DNA of 64,000 bases from Variovorax sp. RA8 (lineage in GTDB: Bacteria > Pseudomonadota > Gammaproteobacteria > Burkholderiales > Burkholderiaceae_C), in the NCBI RefSeq assembly GCF_901827175.1, contig NZ_LR594662.1, positions 5,766,001-5,830,000 of the forward strand, written 5' to 3'. A model generated the notes under the pieces. It was not told the DNA's origin, did not search any database, and saw nothing but the letters and a program-made list of their open reading frames with translations. Numbering within the stretch: position 1 is the stretch's first letter; each line of letters begins with the position of its first letter. The translations under genes were made by a program, and so were the position numbers. This document shows positions 1 to 9,128 of the stretch, piece by piece.

Positions 1-595
1 GCACCTTGTGGCGGCGGCTGTCGATCAGCGCGCGCTTGCTCTGCGCATGCGATCCCCACAGCATGAACACCACCGGGCGCTCGCCCTCGGCCACTTGGCG
101 AATCACGGCATCGGTCAGCACTTCCCAGCCCCGGCCGGAATGACTGGCCGGCTGGCCCTCCTCTACCGTCAGGCAGGTGTTGAGCAGCAGCACGCCGTGG
201 GTGGCCCATTTGACCAGGCTGCCGCCCGGCTCGGGGAAGCGCGGCGGCGGGGTGCCCAGATCGCGCTCCAGCTCCTTGAAGATGTTGCGCAGCGACGGCG
301 GCAGGGCCACGCCCGGCGCCACGGAGAAGGCGAGTCCCTCGGCCTGGCCACGCCCGTGGTACGGATCCTGGCCCAGGATCACGACGCGCACGGCCTCCGG
401 CGGCGTGAGCTCGAGGGCTCGCAATGGCCGCGGCGGAAAGATGGCGGCGCCAGCCTTCAGCCGCTCATGCAGGAAGTCGATCAGCTTGAGGCCGGCCGGC
501 GAGCCGAAGAACTCGTCGACCAGGGGCTCCCACCCCGGCGCCACCGGCCAATCGGCCGGATCGCTGCTGGCCAGCTGGGTGGACGGCGCGCTCAT
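1..595 (-). CDS. ung: Uracil-DNA glycosylase, family 1 (3' end outside window)
   Basis: Removes uracil from DNA as the first step of base-excision repair. Reading from the ATG at 595, the family-1 signature GQDPYHG is at residues 75-81, with Asp77 as the water-activating residue. Further on come LLLNTCLTVEEGQPASH and the uracil/DNA-binding stretch with VVFMLWGSHAQSK, where family members have a conserved HPS/LWG-type loop. About 198 codons are present and the coding region runs off the left edge, so the last ~25-40 residues are missing. It lies 55 bp downstream of trpC on the same strand and could be read through from the trp operon, but has no functional link to it. Confidence 0.93.
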   Translation of the reverse strand, partial: MSAPSTQLASSDPADWPVAPGWEPLVDEFFGSPAGLKLIDFLHERLKAGAAIFPPRPLRALELTPPEAVRVVILGQDPYHGRGQAEGLAFSVAPGVALPPSLRNIFKELERDLGTPPPRFPEPGGSLVKWATHGVLLLNTCLTVEEGQPASHSGRGWEVLTDAVIRQVAEGERPVVFMLWGSHAQSKRALIDSRRHKV

Positions 596-650
596 ATGGC
601 AACCTCGGCCCTGCGGGCTGCGATATTCGCCTTGGGAACGGCCCGGCGGC

Positions 651-1451
651 TCATCGGAACAGATCGGCCAGCGCCTCGCCCGGCTCGTCAGCACGCATGA
701 AGGCTTCGCCCACCAGGAAGGCATGGACGCCGGCGGCACGCAGCGTCGCCACGTCCTCGCGCAACGTGATGCCGGACTCGGTGACGAGCAGGCGATCCGC
801 CGGAACCCTCGGCAGCAGCTCAAGCGTCGTCTGCACCGAGACCTCGAAGGTCCGCAGGTTACGGTTGTTGACACCGATAAGCGGGGTGCGCAGCTTCAGC
901 GCCCGCTCGAGCTCGGCCGCATCGTGCACCTCCACCAGCACCGCCATGCCCAGCCCTGTCGCGATCGCCTCGAAATCGCGCATCTGCGCGTCATCCAGGG
1001 AGGCGGCGATCAGCAGGATCGCATCGGCGCCGATGGCCCGCGATTCGTAGACCTGATAGGCATCGACGATGAAGTCCTTTCGCAGCACCGGCAGCTCGCA
1101 GGAGGCGCGCGCCTGCTTGAGGTAGTCGATGCCGCCCTGGAAGAACTGGCGATCGGTCAACACCGAGAGGCAAGCCGCATTGACGGTGCCGTCGCCCTCG
1201 GCATAGCTCTGCGCGATGTCGGCCGGGATGAAGTCGGCGCGCAACACGCCCTTGCTCGGACTGGCCTTCTTGATCTCCGCGATCACTGCTGCCTGGCCGC
1301 CCGCGATCTTGGTGCGCAGCGCGCCGATGAAGTCGCGCGTGAGCACCCGGCTCTCGGCATCTATGCGGATCGCCTCGAACGGGCGCATCTTGAGCGCCGC
1401 AGCCACCTCTTCCCGCTTGACGGCAACGATCTTCTCGAGGATGTCGGACAT
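651..1451 (-). CDS. trpC: Indole-3-glycerol phosphate synthase
   Basis: Cytosolic TIM-barrel enzyme that closes 1-(2-carboxyphenylamino)-1-deoxyribulose 5-phosphate to indole-3-glycerol phosphate, fourth reaction of tryptophan synthesis. The 266-residue length is normal for a monofunctional TrpC. The substrate-binding/catalytic lysine motif [11 protein letters not shown] lies around residues 58-68, and the conserved LLVTESGI segment and the phosphate-binding VGEAFM segment are near the C-terminus. It is the last trp gene in this cluster, 12 bp after trpD on the minus strand. The monofunctional form (not fused to TrpF) is usual for beta-proteobacteria. Confidence 0.97.
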   Translation of the reverse strand: MSDILEKIVAVKREEVAAALKMRPFEAIRIDAESRVLTRDFIGALRTKIAGGQAAVIAEIKKASPSKGVLRADFIPADIAQSYAEGDGTVNAACLSVLTDRQFFQGGIDYLKQARASCELPVLRKDFIVDAYQVYESRAIGADAILLIAASLDDAQMRDFEAIATGLGMAVLVEVHDAAELERALKLRTPLIGVNNRNLRTFEVSVQTTLELLPRVPADRLLVTESGITLREDVATLRAAGVHAFLVGEAFMRADEPGEALADLFR

Positions 1452-1463
1452 GCTTTCCCCTCC

Positions 1464-2489
1464 TCAGCCCGCATTGGTCGCCTGGACCAGTTCGGCCAGC
1501 TTGGCCTTCGCCGCGCCCGACTCCAGCGCCGCACGGGCACGCGCGATCCCGCCCGCCATCGAGTCGACCAGGTCAGCCGCATAGAGCGCCGCCCCTGCGT
1601 TGAGAACCACGATGTCGCGCGCCGGTCCCGGCTGGTTGTCCAGCACGCCGAGCAGCATCGCCTTCGATTGCTCGGGCGTCTCGACGCGCAGCGTGCGGTT
1701 GCTCGACATGGCAAAGCCGAAATCCTCGGGATGCAGCTCGTACTCGCGCACCTCCCCGTTCTTCAGCTCGCCGACCATGGTGGCAGCGCCGAGCGAGATC
1801 TCGTCCATGCCGTCGCGCCCGTAGACCACCAGCGCATGCTCGGCGCCCAGCCGCTGCAGCGCGCGCACCTGGATGCCGACCAGGTCCGGATGGAACACGC
1901 CCATCAGGATGTTCGGCGCGCCGGCCGGGTTGGTGAGAGGCCCCAGGATGTTGAAGATGGTCTTGATACCCAGTTCCTTGCGCACCGGCGCGACGTTCTT
2001 CATCGCCGGATGGTGATTGGGCGCGAACATGAAGCCGATTCCCACGTCCTCGATGCACTTTGCGATCTGCTCGGGCTTCAGGTTGATGTTGACACCCAGC
2101 GACTCCAGCACATCGGCGCTGCCGGACTTGCTGCTCACGCTGCGCCCGCCGTGCTTGCTGACCTTGGCGCCCGCCGCGGCGGCCACGAACATCGAGCAGG
2201 TCGAGATGTTGAATGTGTGCGAGCCGTCGCCGCCGGTGCCGACGATGTCGACCAGGTGGCGGGTGTCGGCCACCGGCACCTTGGTCGAGACCTCGCGCAT
2301 TACCTGCGCGGCGGCGGTGATCTCGCCGATGGTTTCCTTCTTGACGCGCAGGCCGGTGATCAGCGCCGCCATCATCACCGGCGAGCACTCGCCGCTCATG
2401 ATCAGACGCACGATGTGCAGCATCTCGTCATGGAACACCTCGCGGTGCTCGATGGTGCGCTGCAGGGCTTCCTGGGGGGTGATGGGCAT
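1464..2489 (-). CDS. trpD: Anthranilate phosphoribosyltransferase
   Basis: Transfers the phosphoribosyl group of PRPP to anthranilate, second step of tryptophan synthesis. The 341-residue protein shows the PRPP/pyrophosphate-binding motif GTGGDGS at about residues 84-90, followed by NIST. The segment [19 protein letters not shown] and the anthranilate-site helix [22 protein letters not shown] are also present. It is translated independently of a TrpG domain; the glutaminase is encoded separately upstream. It sits between the LysE-type exporter (18 bp upstream) and trpC (12 bp downstream). Confidence 0.97.
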   Translation of the reverse strand: MPITPQEALQRTIEHREVFHDEMLHIVRLIMSGECSPVMMAALITGLRVKKETIGEITAAAQVMREVSTKVPVADTRHLVDIVGTGGDGSHTFNISTCSMFVAAAAGAKVSKHGGRSVSSKSGSADVLESLGVNINLKPEQIAKCIEDVGIGFMFAPNHHPAMKNVAPVRKELGIKTIFNILGPLTNPAGAPNILMGVFHPDLVGIQVRALQRLGAEHALVVYGRDGMDEISLGAATMVGELKNGEVREYELHPEDFGFAMSSNRTLRVETPEQSKAMLLGVLDNQPGPARDIVVLNAGAALYAADLVDSMAGGIARARAALESGAAKAKLAELVQATNAG

Positions 2490-2507
2490 GATGAAGTCTC
2501 CCTTGGA

Positions 2508-3170
2508 TCAGTGAACGGATGAGGCCGCGCCCGGATTCTCTGCGAGCGCGAGCCGGATGCCAAAGCCGATGAACAGCGCGCTCGCGCCGCGCTCCAGCCA
2601 GTGCATGCCGCGGCGCACCGAGCTCACATGGCGCGCGGTCCAGCCTGCGAGCAGGGCCCAGCCGACATTCACGAAGATGGCGTTGAAGTTGAACAGCGTC
2701 CCGAGCAGGAAAAAAGCCAGCGGCTTGTTGGCCGTCTCGGGCGCGATGAACTGCGGCACGAAAGCCAGGAAGAACAGCGCCACCTTCGGATTGAGGACAT
2801 TGGTCCAGAAGCCGCCGAGGAAGACGCTCCTCAGGCCGGAACGCTCCGGCACGTCTTTGAACGGCAGGCCATCCTCCTTCGGCATGCGTGATACGAGCAT
2901 GCGGACGCCGACCCAGAGGAGGTAAGCCGCGCCGATCCACTTGAGTACCGTGAACAGCGCTGCCGAGGTCTGCATCAGCGCGCCCACGCCCACCGCGGCA
3001 GCAGTGATGTGCACGAAGCAGCCCGCCGTGATGCCCAGGCCGGCCACGATTCCGGCGCGTCCGCCCGAGCGCAATGCCCGGGTCACGATGTAGAGGACGT
3101 CCGGGCCAGGAGTCAGGTTCAACAGCAGGCCGGCAACGACGAAGAGCAGCAGCGAATGCGCCTCAGGCAT
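2508..3170 (-). CDS. LysE/RhtB family amino-acid exporter
   Basis: A 220-residue hydrophobic protein with the LysE-family layout: N-terminal membrane segment followed by NLTPGPDVLYIVTRALRSG, the family's conserved early loop, then FLGGFWTNVLNPKVALFF and further hydrophobic helices (about six in total). Family members export lysine, threonine, homoserine or leucine from the inner membrane. Its start overlaps the end of the threonine aldolase gene by 8 nt, so the two are probably translationally coupled. Pairing a threonine-degrading enzyme with a RhtB-like exporter suggests threonine or another small amino acid as substrate; that is inference. Its insertion between trpG and trpD is unusual for a trp operon. 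Confidence 0.88.
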   Translation of the reverse strand: MPEAHSLLLFVVAGLLLNLTPGPDVLYIVTRALRSGGRAGIVAGLGITAGCFVHITAAAVGVGALMQTSAALFTVLKWIGAAYLLWVGVRMLVSRMPKEDGLPFKDVPERSGLRSVFLGGFWTNVLNPKVALFFLAFVPQFIAPETANKPLAFFLLGTLFNFNAIFVNVGWALLAGWTARHVSSVRRGMHWLERGASALFIGFGIRLALAENPGAASSVH

Positions 3171-4212
3171 GGAAGAAGCTCCGTATGGCGGCGATGGCGC
3201 GGGCTATGCCGTCGGCGTCGACGTCAAGATGCGTCGCGAAACGCAGACGGTACAGCCCCGTGGCAAGCACGCCCTCGCGCTTCAGGTGCGCGAGCAGCTC
3301 GGCGGAGCGCGCCTGTGCCTCGCCCACCAGGTCGACGAAGAGCAGGTTGGTCTGCGGCACCTCGACTTGCAGGCCGTCGATTCCGGCCAGACCCTCGGCC
3401 AGCCGGCGCGCCAGCACGTGATCCTCGGCAAGGCGATCGATGTGGTGCTGCAGCGCATGCGACGCCGCGGCGGCCAGCATCCCGGCCTGGCGCATGCCGC
3501 CGCCGGCCATCTTGCGAATGCGGTGGGCGCGCGCGATCAGCTCGCGCGATCCGCACAGTGCCGAGCCGACCGGCGCGCCCAGCCCCTTGCTGAAGCAGAC
3601 CGAGACGCTGTCGAAGCAGCCTGCAATCCGCCGTGCCTCCTCCCGCGCATCGGTGCCGCGCCGCGCCGCCTGCGCCACCGCCGCGTTGAAGAGCCGCGCG
3701 CCGTCGAGATGCCGGGCCAGGCCCTTGCGCTGCGCAAGCTGCGTGGCCTGCTCCACATAGTCGAAAGGCAGCACCTTGCCGCCCAGCGTGTTCTCCAGTG
3801 CGAGCAGGCGGGTGCGGGCGAAGTGCGCGTCATCGGGCTTGATGGCCGCCTCGATGTCCTTCAGGGCCAGCGTCCCGTCCGGTTGATGGTCCAGCGGCTG
3901 CGGCTGCACGCTGCCGAACACCGCAGCGCCGCCGCCTTCCCAGCGGTAGCAGTGCGCCATCTGGCCGACGATGTACTCGTCGCCGCGCTGACAGTGGGCG
4001 AGGATCCCGCAGAAGTTGCTCTGCGTCCCCGTGGGGACGAAGAGTGCCGCCTCGAAGCCCAGCATTGCGGCGAGCTGCGCCTGCAGTGCGTTGACGCTCG
4101 GATCGTCGCCGAACACGTCGTCGCCCAGAGGAGCTTCGAGCATGGCCTCGCGCATTGCGGCGGTGGGCCGGGTGACGGTGTCGCTGCGCAGATCGACCAG
4201 GGGCCTGCTCAT
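3163..4212 (-). CDS. ltaA: Low-specificity L-threonine aldolase
   Basis: PLP-dependent fold-type I enzyme cleaving threonine or allo-threonine to glycine and acetaldehyde. The ATG at 4212 gives 349 residues starting MSRPLVDLRSDTVTRPT, the expected N-terminus, where RSDT contacts the cofactor; a longer reading frame runs upstream but overlaps trpG. The PLP-binding lysine is Lys209 in CFSKGLGAPVGS, and the segment LDGARLFNA contains the Asp and Arg that hold the pyridine ring. The start is 4 bp after the trpG stop and the end overlaps the exporter gene by 8 nt, so it is a cotranscribed passenger of the trp operon. Confidence 0.93.
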   Translation of the reverse strand: MSRPLVDLRSDTVTRPTAAMREAMLEAPLGDDVFGDDPSVNALQAQLAAMLGFEAALFVPTGTQSNFCGILAHCQRGDEYIVGQMAHCYRWEGGGAAVFGSVQPQPLDHQPDGTLALKDIEAAIKPDDAHFARTRLLALENTLGGKVLPFDYVEQATQLAQRKGLARHLDGARLFNAAVAQAARRGTDAREEARRIAGCFDSVSVCFSKGLGAPVGSALCGSRELIARAHRIRKMAGGGMRQAGMLAAAASHALQHHIDRLAEDHVLARRLAEGLAGIDGLQVEVPQTNLLFVDLVGEAQARSAELLAHLKREGVLATGLYRLRFATHLDVDADGIARAIAAIRSFFHA

Positions 4213-4216
4213 CGTT

Positions 4217-4801
4217 TCACTCCAGGAAGTTCTTGAGCATGGCATGGCCGTGCTCGGTGAGGATGGATTCGGGATGAAACTGCACGCCCTCGATGCGCGC
4301 CGCCTGCTCGAAACCGGTGTGGCGCACGCCCATGATCTCGCCGTCCTCGGTCCACGCCGTGAGCTTGAGTTCGCCCGGGCAGGAGTCGCGCTCGATGGAC
4401 AACGAGTGGTAGCGGTTGACCACGAACTTCTCGGGCAACCCGGCGAAGACGCCTTCGCGCGTGGTCGTGATCTCGCTGGTCTTGCCGTGCATGAGCTGCT
4501 GCGCACGCACGATGCGGGCGCCAAAGGCCGCGCCGATCGCCTGATGGCCCAGGCACACCCCCAGGATCGGCAGCTTGCCGGCGAATTCCCTGATCGCCGC
4601 GACAGAGATGCCGGCTTCGGCAGGCGAGCAAGGCCCCGGCGAAATCACCAGCCGCCCAACGCCGGCAGCGATGCGCTCACCCACCCCTTCGACCGTGATC
4701 TCGTCGTTGCGATGCACTTCCACCTCCGCGCCAAGCTCGCCGAAATACTGGACGAGGTTGTAGGTGAAGCTGTCGTAGTTGTCGATCATCAGCAGTTTCA
4801 T
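4217..4801 (-). CDS. trpG: Anthranilate synthase component II (glutamine amidotransferase)
   Basis: Class-I glutamine amidotransferase that supplies ammonia to TrpE for anthranilate formation; in many bacteria it also serves p-aminobenzoate synthase. The 194-residue protein begins [20 protein letters not shown] and has the full catalytic triad: Cys83 in [11 protein letters not shown], His176 and Glu178 in VQFHPESI. The oxyanion segment is [14 protein letters not shown]. Its ATG overlaps the stop of the GxxExxY gene by 4 nt (ATGA), so it is likely translationally coupled to that gene instead of directly to trpE. Confidence 0.97.
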   Translation of the reverse strand: MKLLMIDNYDSFTYNLVQYFGELGAEVEVHRNDEITVEGVGERIAAGVGRLVISPGPCSPAEAGISVAAIREFAGKLPILGVCLGHQAIGAAFGARIVRAQQLMHGKTSEITTTREGVFAGLPEKFVVNRYHSLSIERDSCPGELKLTAWTEDGEIMGVRHTGFEQAARIEGVQFHPESILTEHGHAMLKNFLE

Positions 4802-5187
4802 GGCTTGGCTCCGATCCGATGCACGCCCTTGACCACCGGGAACACGTTGAAATTGACGAGCAGGCCCAGCGGCAGTCCCGACAGCCGCACCGTGGCCTGC
4901 GCCTGGGCACGATGCAGGTCGGTCAACGCATCGACCGCCTTCACTTCGACGACCACCGATTGCTCGACCACGAAGCCCGCGCGGCACACCTCGCCGAGCG
5001 AGCGGCCCTTGTAGCTGGCCGACACCGGCACGTCCCGCACGAAGCCGATCTCGCGCTCGGCGAGTTCGATCTCCAGCGCCGCGGCATACACCTCGGCCGG
5101 CAGGCCGATGCCGAGCACCCGTTGCACCTCGACCGCTGCGCCGATGATCTCGTGCGAGAAGTCGGTATTCTGAAACTCGTCGGCCAT
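4798..5187 (-). CDS. GxxExxY protein (PDDEXK-like) inside the trp operon
   Basis: A 129-residue protein of the GxxExxY family, which has a PD-(D/E)XK nuclease-like core but no established biological function. The hallmark [15 protein letters not shown] (G-x-x-E-x-x-Y pattern) lies near residues 28-42, followed by [11 protein letters not shown], which supplies the acidic/lysine core residues, and LLVNFNV near the end. A longer frame runs upstream into trpE, but the ATG at 5187 sits in a TGATG junction with the trpE stop (1-nt overlap), and its own stop overlaps the trpG start by 4 nt. It is therefore fully embedded between the two subunit genes of anthranilate synthase. Family assignment is firm; the role here is unknown. 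Confidence 0.88.
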   Translation of the reverse strand: MADEFQNTDFSHEIIGAAVEVQRVLGIGLPAEVYAAALEIELAEREIGFVRDVPVSASYKGRSLGEVCRAGFVVEQSVVVEVKAVDALTDLHRAQAQATVRLSGLPLGLLVNFNVFPVVKGVHRIGAKP

Positions 5188-6689
5188 CACTCGAGCCCTT
5201 CCTCGACCAGTTCGGCGGCGCGCAGCAGCGCCCGCGCCTTCGCCTCGGTTTCCTTCCACTCCAACTCGGGCACCGAATCGGCCACCACGCCCGCTGCCGC
5301 CTGCACGTGCAGCATCTGGTCCTTGACGATGCCGGTCCGGATGGCGATCGCAACGTCCATGTCGCCCGCGTAGCTGATGTAGCCGCAGGCACCGCCGTAG
5401 AGGCCGCGCTTGGTCGGCTCCAGCTGGTCGATCAGCTCCATGGCGTGTACCTTGGGCGCGCCGGTCAGGGTGCCGGCCGGAAAGGTGGCCTTCAGCACGT
5501 CGATCGCGGTCATGCCGTCCTTCAAGGTGCCCTCGACATTGCTCACGATGTGCATCACATGGCTGTAGCGTTCAATGGCAAAGGCCTCGGTCACCTTCAC
5601 GCTGCCGGTCTTGGCGATGCGGCCGATGTCGTTGCGCGCCAGGTCGATCAGCATCACATGCTCGGCACGCTCCTTGGGGTCGTTGATCAGCTCCTGCTCG
5701 GCCGCCTTGTCCTGCTCGGGCGAGGCGCCGCGCGGTCGCGTGCCGGCCAGCGGGCGAATGGTGATCTTCTGCTCGCCTCCGCCCGTTTGCTCCTGGCGCA
5801 CCAGGATCTCCGGCGAGGCGCCCACCACGTGGAAGTCGCCCAGGTCGTAGTAGTACATGTAGGGCGAGGGGTTGAGCGAACGCAGCGCACGGTAGAGCGA
5901 GAGCGGCGATTCGGTGTAGCGCTTGCTGATGCGCTGGCCCACCTGCACCTGCATGAAGTCTCCGGCTGCGATCAGTTCCTTGGCGCGCTCCACCGCCGCG
6001 AGGTAGTCGACCTTGGCAAAGCTGCGCTGCGGCGGATGCGCCTGGGTCGGCCGCACCTGCGGCGCGCTGACCGAGTACTTGAGCTGCTCGCGCAATTCGC
6101 GCAGGCGCCGCTTGGCATTGGCATAGGCCTCGGGCTGAGCCGGGTCGGCGTAGACGATCAGGTAGAGCTTGCCCGAGAGGTTGTCGATCACCGCCAGCTC
6201 CTCGCATTGCAGCAAGAGGATGTCGGGGCAGCCCAGCGTGTCGGGCGGGCAGCTCAGCGCCAGCTTCTTCTCGATATGGCGCACCGTGTCGTAGCCGAAG
6301 TAGCCTGCCAACCCGCCGCAAAAGCGCGGCAGGCCGGGCCGCAGGGCCACCTTGAAGCGCTTCTGGTAGGCCGCGACGAAGTCCAGCGGATTGCCGCGGA
6401 CCTCCTCGACCACCTTGCCGCCGGTGACGACCTGGGTCAACGCCTCGGTGCCGAAGCCGCTCGCGCGCAGCAGGGTGCGCGCCGGCAGGCCGATGAAGCT
6501 GTAGCGGCCGAAGCGCTCGCCGCCAACCACCGATTCCAGCAGGAAGCTGTGGCGGCCGCTCTCCTTGGCGTGGGCCAGCTTGAGATAGAGGGACAGCGGG
6601 GTTTCGAGGTCGGCAAAGGCCTCGACCATCAGCGGGATGCGGTTGTAGCCCTGCGCGCTGAGGCTCTTGAATTCGAGTTCGGTGATCAC
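5187..6689 (-). CDS. trpE: Anthranilate synthase component I
   Basis: Chorismate-binding subunit converting chorismate and ammonia to anthranilate, the committed step of tryptophan synthesis. The 500-residue protein has the N-terminal regulatory domain with the feedback-site segment [16 protein letters not shown] and the C-terminal catalytic domain with [26 protein letters not shown] and [16 protein letters not shown]. Full length for the family. First gene of the operon; it ends in a TGATG junction with the GxxExxY gene. A candidate promoter lies about 210 bp upstream (6896-6924). Confidence 0.97.
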   Translation of the reverse strand: MITELEFKSLSAQGYNRIPLMVEAFADLETPLSLYLKLAHAKESGRHSFLLESVVGGERFGRYSFIGLPARTLLRASGFGTEALTQVVTGGKVVEEVRGNPLDFVAAYQKRFKVALRPGLPRFCGGLAGYFGYDTVRHIEKKLALSCPPDTLGCPDILLLQCEELAVIDNLSGKLYLIVYADPAQPEAYANAKRRLRELREQLKYSVSAPQVRPTQAHPPQRSFAKVDYLAAVERAKELIAAGDFMQVQVGQRISKRYTESPLSLYRALRSLNPSPYMYYYDLGDFHVVGASPEILVRQEQTGGGEQKITIRPLAGTRPRGASPEQDKAAEQELINDPKERAEHVMLIDLARNDIGRIAKTGSVKVTEAFAIERYSHVMHIVSNVEGTLKDGMTAIDVLKATFPAGTLTGAPKVHAMELIDQLEPTKRGLYGGACGYISYAGDMDVAIAIRTGIVKDQMLHVQAAAGVVADSVPELEWKETEAKARALLRAAELVEEGLE

Positions 6690-6782
6690 GGGGTGGGGTC
6701 TCCGTCGGCCGGCGACGCCACGTGGTCGCCGGTGTCATTCACATGAGAGGTGGCCGCGTCGGGTTGGACCTCGGCCGTGGGC

Positions 6783-6800
6783 GCACGGCGTGCGCCGTGC
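6783..6800. other. 8-bp inverted repeat in the trpE leader
   Basis: The two arms GCACGGCG and CGCCGTGC are exact reverse complements separated by only TG, giving a compact hairpin in the ~205-nt leader between the candidate promoter and trpE. No U-run follows it on the minus strand and no Trp-rich leader peptide was seen, so it is not a classical attenuator. It may be incidental or a small structured element in the trpE leader RNA. Confidence 0.35.
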
Positions 6801-6895
6801 AATCAAACAGGCTGCAACGATGGCGTGCGCCAAGGCCAGGCTCCCCGGCCGCCTTGACCTGTCTGAATGACGTGATGAATGAACATGGAGGCGCG

Positions 6896-6924
6896 AGTTT
6901 ATCCCAGGGACACCGGCAACACAA
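6896..6924 (-). promoter_or_regulatory. Candidate sigma70 promoter for the trp operon
   Basis: On the minus strand TTGTGT (6919-6924) and TAAACT (6896-6901) are separated by exactly 17 nt, matching consensus -35/-10 boxes at 3/6 and 4/6 positions. It lies in the 333-bp gap between trpE and the MarR gene, in the least GC-rich part of the gap, and would give a leader of about 205 nt. No other convincing promoter was found in the gap. Confidence 0.35.
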
Positions 6925-7022
6925 AACAATGCCCTCGTCGCTTCACGCGCCCCGATCCGGATCTGCCCGGCCCGGCGCCGGAGGCCTGGAGGACTGCAAG
7001 AAGATGCGCGTCCCGGAAGGCG

Positions 7023-7529
7023 CTAGCGGACAAGGTGCACGCGCAGCGCCCCGAGCTGCGCATACAGCTGCTGCACCGCCTTCTCGTCCAGCCCCGCGAA
7101 GAGCTCCAGCAGCCATTCCTCGTGCGCCTTGGCCATGGCCTCGAAGCTGCGGCGGCCCTTGGGCGTCAGGCTCACGATCCAGGCTCGGCGGTCTTCCGGG
7201 CTGGGCGAGCGCTGGACCACGCCCTCGCGTTCGAGCTCGTCGGTCAGGCCGGTGACGTTGCCGCCGGTCACCATCAGGTAGCGCGACAGCACGCGCATCT
7301 TGAGGCCCTCGCGGTAGCGGTAGAGCTGCGCCATGTAGTCGAAGCGCGCGAGCGAGATGTCGAAGTTCTCGCGCAGCCGCTTGCGGATCTCGGCCTCGAT
7401 CTGCGTGGTGCTGGCCAGCATGCGCAGCCACAGCTTGAGGACCGCGTGGTCGCCGGTGCCGGCACGCGCCTCGTGCCCCAGCTCCTGCGCGTCGCTCAGG
7501 AGCGCATGCGAAGCGTCGTTCTGCTTCAT
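7023..7529 (-). CDS. MarR family transcriptional regulator (distal flank of catabolic island)
   Basis: A 168-residue winged-helix regulator. The wHTH runs from about residue 65 (FDYMAQLYRYREGLKMRVLS) through the recognition region GGNVTGLTDELEREGVVQR to the wing SPEDRRAWIVSLTPKGR, a typical MarR pattern (DRR...LT.KG). The ATG at 7529 overlaps the stop of the upstream SDR gene by 4 nt, so it is the last gene of the 13-gene transport/dioxygenase operon. MarR proteins of this type usually repress neighbouring catabolic genes and release DNA on binding an aromatic acid. The palindrome at 20595-20610 is its obvious candidate target; together with the MarR at 32939 it may control the whole island. 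Confidence 0.93.
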   Translation of the reverse strand: MKQNDASHALLSDAQELGHEARAGTGDHAVLKLWLRMLASTTQIEAEIRKRLRENFDISLARFDYMAQLYRYREGLKMRVLSRYLMVTGGNVTGLTDELEREGVVQRSPSPEDRRAWIVSLTPKGRRSFEAMAKAHEEWLLELFAGLDEKAVQQLYAQLGALRVHLVR

Positions 7530-8302
7530 GTGACCTCGCCGCCCGAGACCGAGATCGACTGGCCATTGACCGACACGGCGCCATCGCCGCAGAGCCAACG
7601 CACCGCATCCGCCACCTCGGCCGGCTGCACGATGCGTCGCTGCGGGTTGACCGCCGCGAACTCCGCCATTGCCTCGGCCTCGCTGCGCCCTGTCTTGCCG
7701 ACCACGTTGCTGACGCTGTCGCGCAGGATGTCGGTGTCGGTATAGCCGGGGCAGACGGCATTCACCGTCACGCCCTTGCGCGCCACCTCCAGCGCGAGCG
7801 AGCGCGTGAGCCCGATCACGCCGTGCTTGGCCGCCGTGTAGGCGCTGACATAGGCATAGCCCTTCTGCCCCGCCGTGCTCGCGATGTTGACGATGCGGCC
7901 CCAGCCCGCTTCGAGCATGCCCGGCAGCGCCGCCTGGGCGCAGAGGAAGCTGCCCGTCAGGTTGACGCTCAACATCCGCTGCCACAGCGCGACGGAGGTC
8001 TTCAGGAAAGGCGCGCTCTCGGCCGCGCCGGCGTTGTTGACGAGGATCGCGACCGGCCCGCGCTCGGCGCGCGCCTGCGCGAAGGCCGCTGCCACGGCCT
8101 CCGGGTCGGCCACGTCGGCGGTCACCACGCCATGGCCCGTGCCGGGCAGCGAGCCGGCCACGCGCAGCAGTGCGGCGCGGTCCCGCCCGAGCAGGGTCAG
8201 CACCGCACCCTCGGCCGCCAGGGTGCGCGCGATCTCGGCGCCGATGCCGCGCGCCGCGCCGGTCACGAGCGCGTGGCGGCCAGTCATTGAATGTGCTTGC
8301 AT
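7526..8302 (-). CDS. SDR family NAD(P)-dependent oxidoreductase
   Basis: Classical short-chain dehydrogenase with the cofactor motif TGAARGIG near residues 14-21, NNAG, the catalytic Ser in NIASTAGQKG, and YTAAK as the YxxxK pair; the C-terminal NGQSISVSGGEVT is typical. The ATG at 8302 (MQAHSMTGRHALVTG) gives 258 residues. An inner ATG at 8287 is also possible, and neither has a strong ribosome-binding site. It overlaps the MarR gene by 4 nt. The sequence resembles 3-hydroxybutyrate-dehydrogenase/FabG-like enzymes, so oxidation or reduction of a 3-hydroxyacyl intermediate is plausible; the actual substrate is unknown. Confidence 0.9.
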   Translation of the reverse strand: MQAHSMTGRHALVTGAARGIGAEIARTLAAEGAVLTLLGRDRAALLRVAGSLPGTGHGVVTADVADPEAVAAAFAQARAERGPVAILVNNAGAAESAPFLKTSVALWQRMLSVNLTGSFLCAQAALPGMLEAGWGRIVNIASTAGQKGYAYVSAYTAAKHGVIGLTRSLALEVARKGVTVNAVCPGYTDTDILRDSVSNVVGKTGRSEAEAMAEFAAVNPQRRIVQPAEVADAVRWLCGDGAVSVNGQSISVSGGEVT

Positions 8303-8357
8303 ACCTGAATTGTCCAGTTCTGAATCTTTATAGGGATCGGCGATGACAGGCGCCTGC

Positions 8358-9125
8358 TCAGCGCATGCGGCATCCACCGTTGAGGTCCAGCGTGGCGCCG
8401 GTCACGAAGGCCGCGGCCGGCGAGGCCAGGTAGACCACCGCCGCGGCCACCTCCTCCGGCTCGCCGAAGCGCCCGACCGGGATGCCGGCGACCAGCGTTC
8501 GCTGCCGCGCCTCATCCATCGCCTCGAGCATCGGGCTGCGCACCGCGGCCGGCGCCAGCGCGTTCACCGTCACCCCGTGCGGCGCGAGTTCTCGGGCAAA
8601 AGCGCGGGTCAGCGCGATCACGCCCGCCTTCGAGGCCGCGTAGTGCACGCCGGTGGCCGCGCTGGCCTGCTGCCCGGCGATCGAGCCGAGGTTGACGATG
8701 CGGCCCGCCCCGCGCTCGCGCATGTGGCGCCCGGCGATCCGGCAGCCGAAGAAGCTGCCGCGCAGATTGACGGCCAGCACCTCATCCCATTCCTCGGCGC
8801 CGATGTCCCACAGTGAGGTGGACGGCGTGCGGGCGGCGTTGTTGACCATCACGTCGACCCCGCCGAAGCGCTGCACGGCCGCGTCGAAGCACAGCTGGAA
8901 TGTGGCCTCGTCGCGCACGTCGAGCGGCATGGCAATGGCCTCGTGGCCCGCGTCGCGCAGGCCGGCCGCCACGGCCCCGACCGCCCGCTCGTCGATGTCG
9001 GTCAGCATCACGCGTGCGCCGGCCTCGGCCACCCCGCGCGCGATGGCCGCGCCAAGCCCTTGCCCCGCTCCGGTCACGAAGGCCGAGCGTCCGGCCAGCG
9101 AGAACAGCGCGGCAGGCGTCGGCAT
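8358..9125 (-). CDS. SDR family NAD(P)-dependent oxidoreductase
   Basis: A 255-residue classical SDR: cofactor motif TGAGQGLG at residues 18-25, DVRDEA, VNNAA, catalytic Ser in VNLGSIAGQQ, and YAASK as the YxxxK pair, ending TGATLDLNGGCRMR. It lies 3 bp after the AMP-dependent ligase gene and 55 bp before the next SDR, so it is part of the same transcript. The two adjacent SDRs are not close copies of each other, suggesting successive steps on different intermediates. Substrate not predictable from sequence alone. Confidence 0.92.
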   Translation of the reverse strand: MPTPAALFSLAGRSAFVTGAGQGLGAAIARGVAEAGARVMLTDIDERAVGAVAAGLRDAGHEAIAMPLDVRDEATFQLCFDAAVQRFGGVDVMVNNAARTPSTSLWDIGAEEWDEVLAVNLRGSFFGCRIAGRHMRERGAGRIVNLGSIAGQQASAATGVHYAASKAGVIALTRAFARELAPHGVTVNALAPAAVRSPMLEAMDEARQRTLVAGIPVGRFGEPEEVAAAVVYLASPAAAFVTGATLDLNGGCRMR

Positions 9126-9128
9126 GCC

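Noticed and set aside
177..2522. Very long plus-strand open frame (781 codons) opposite trpC/trpD
   Set aside because: Arg/His-rich residues with no domain; an antisense shadow caused by high GC.
6690..7022. Classical tryptophan attenuator
   Set aside because: No leader peptide with tandem Trp codons and no terminator with U-run before trpE.
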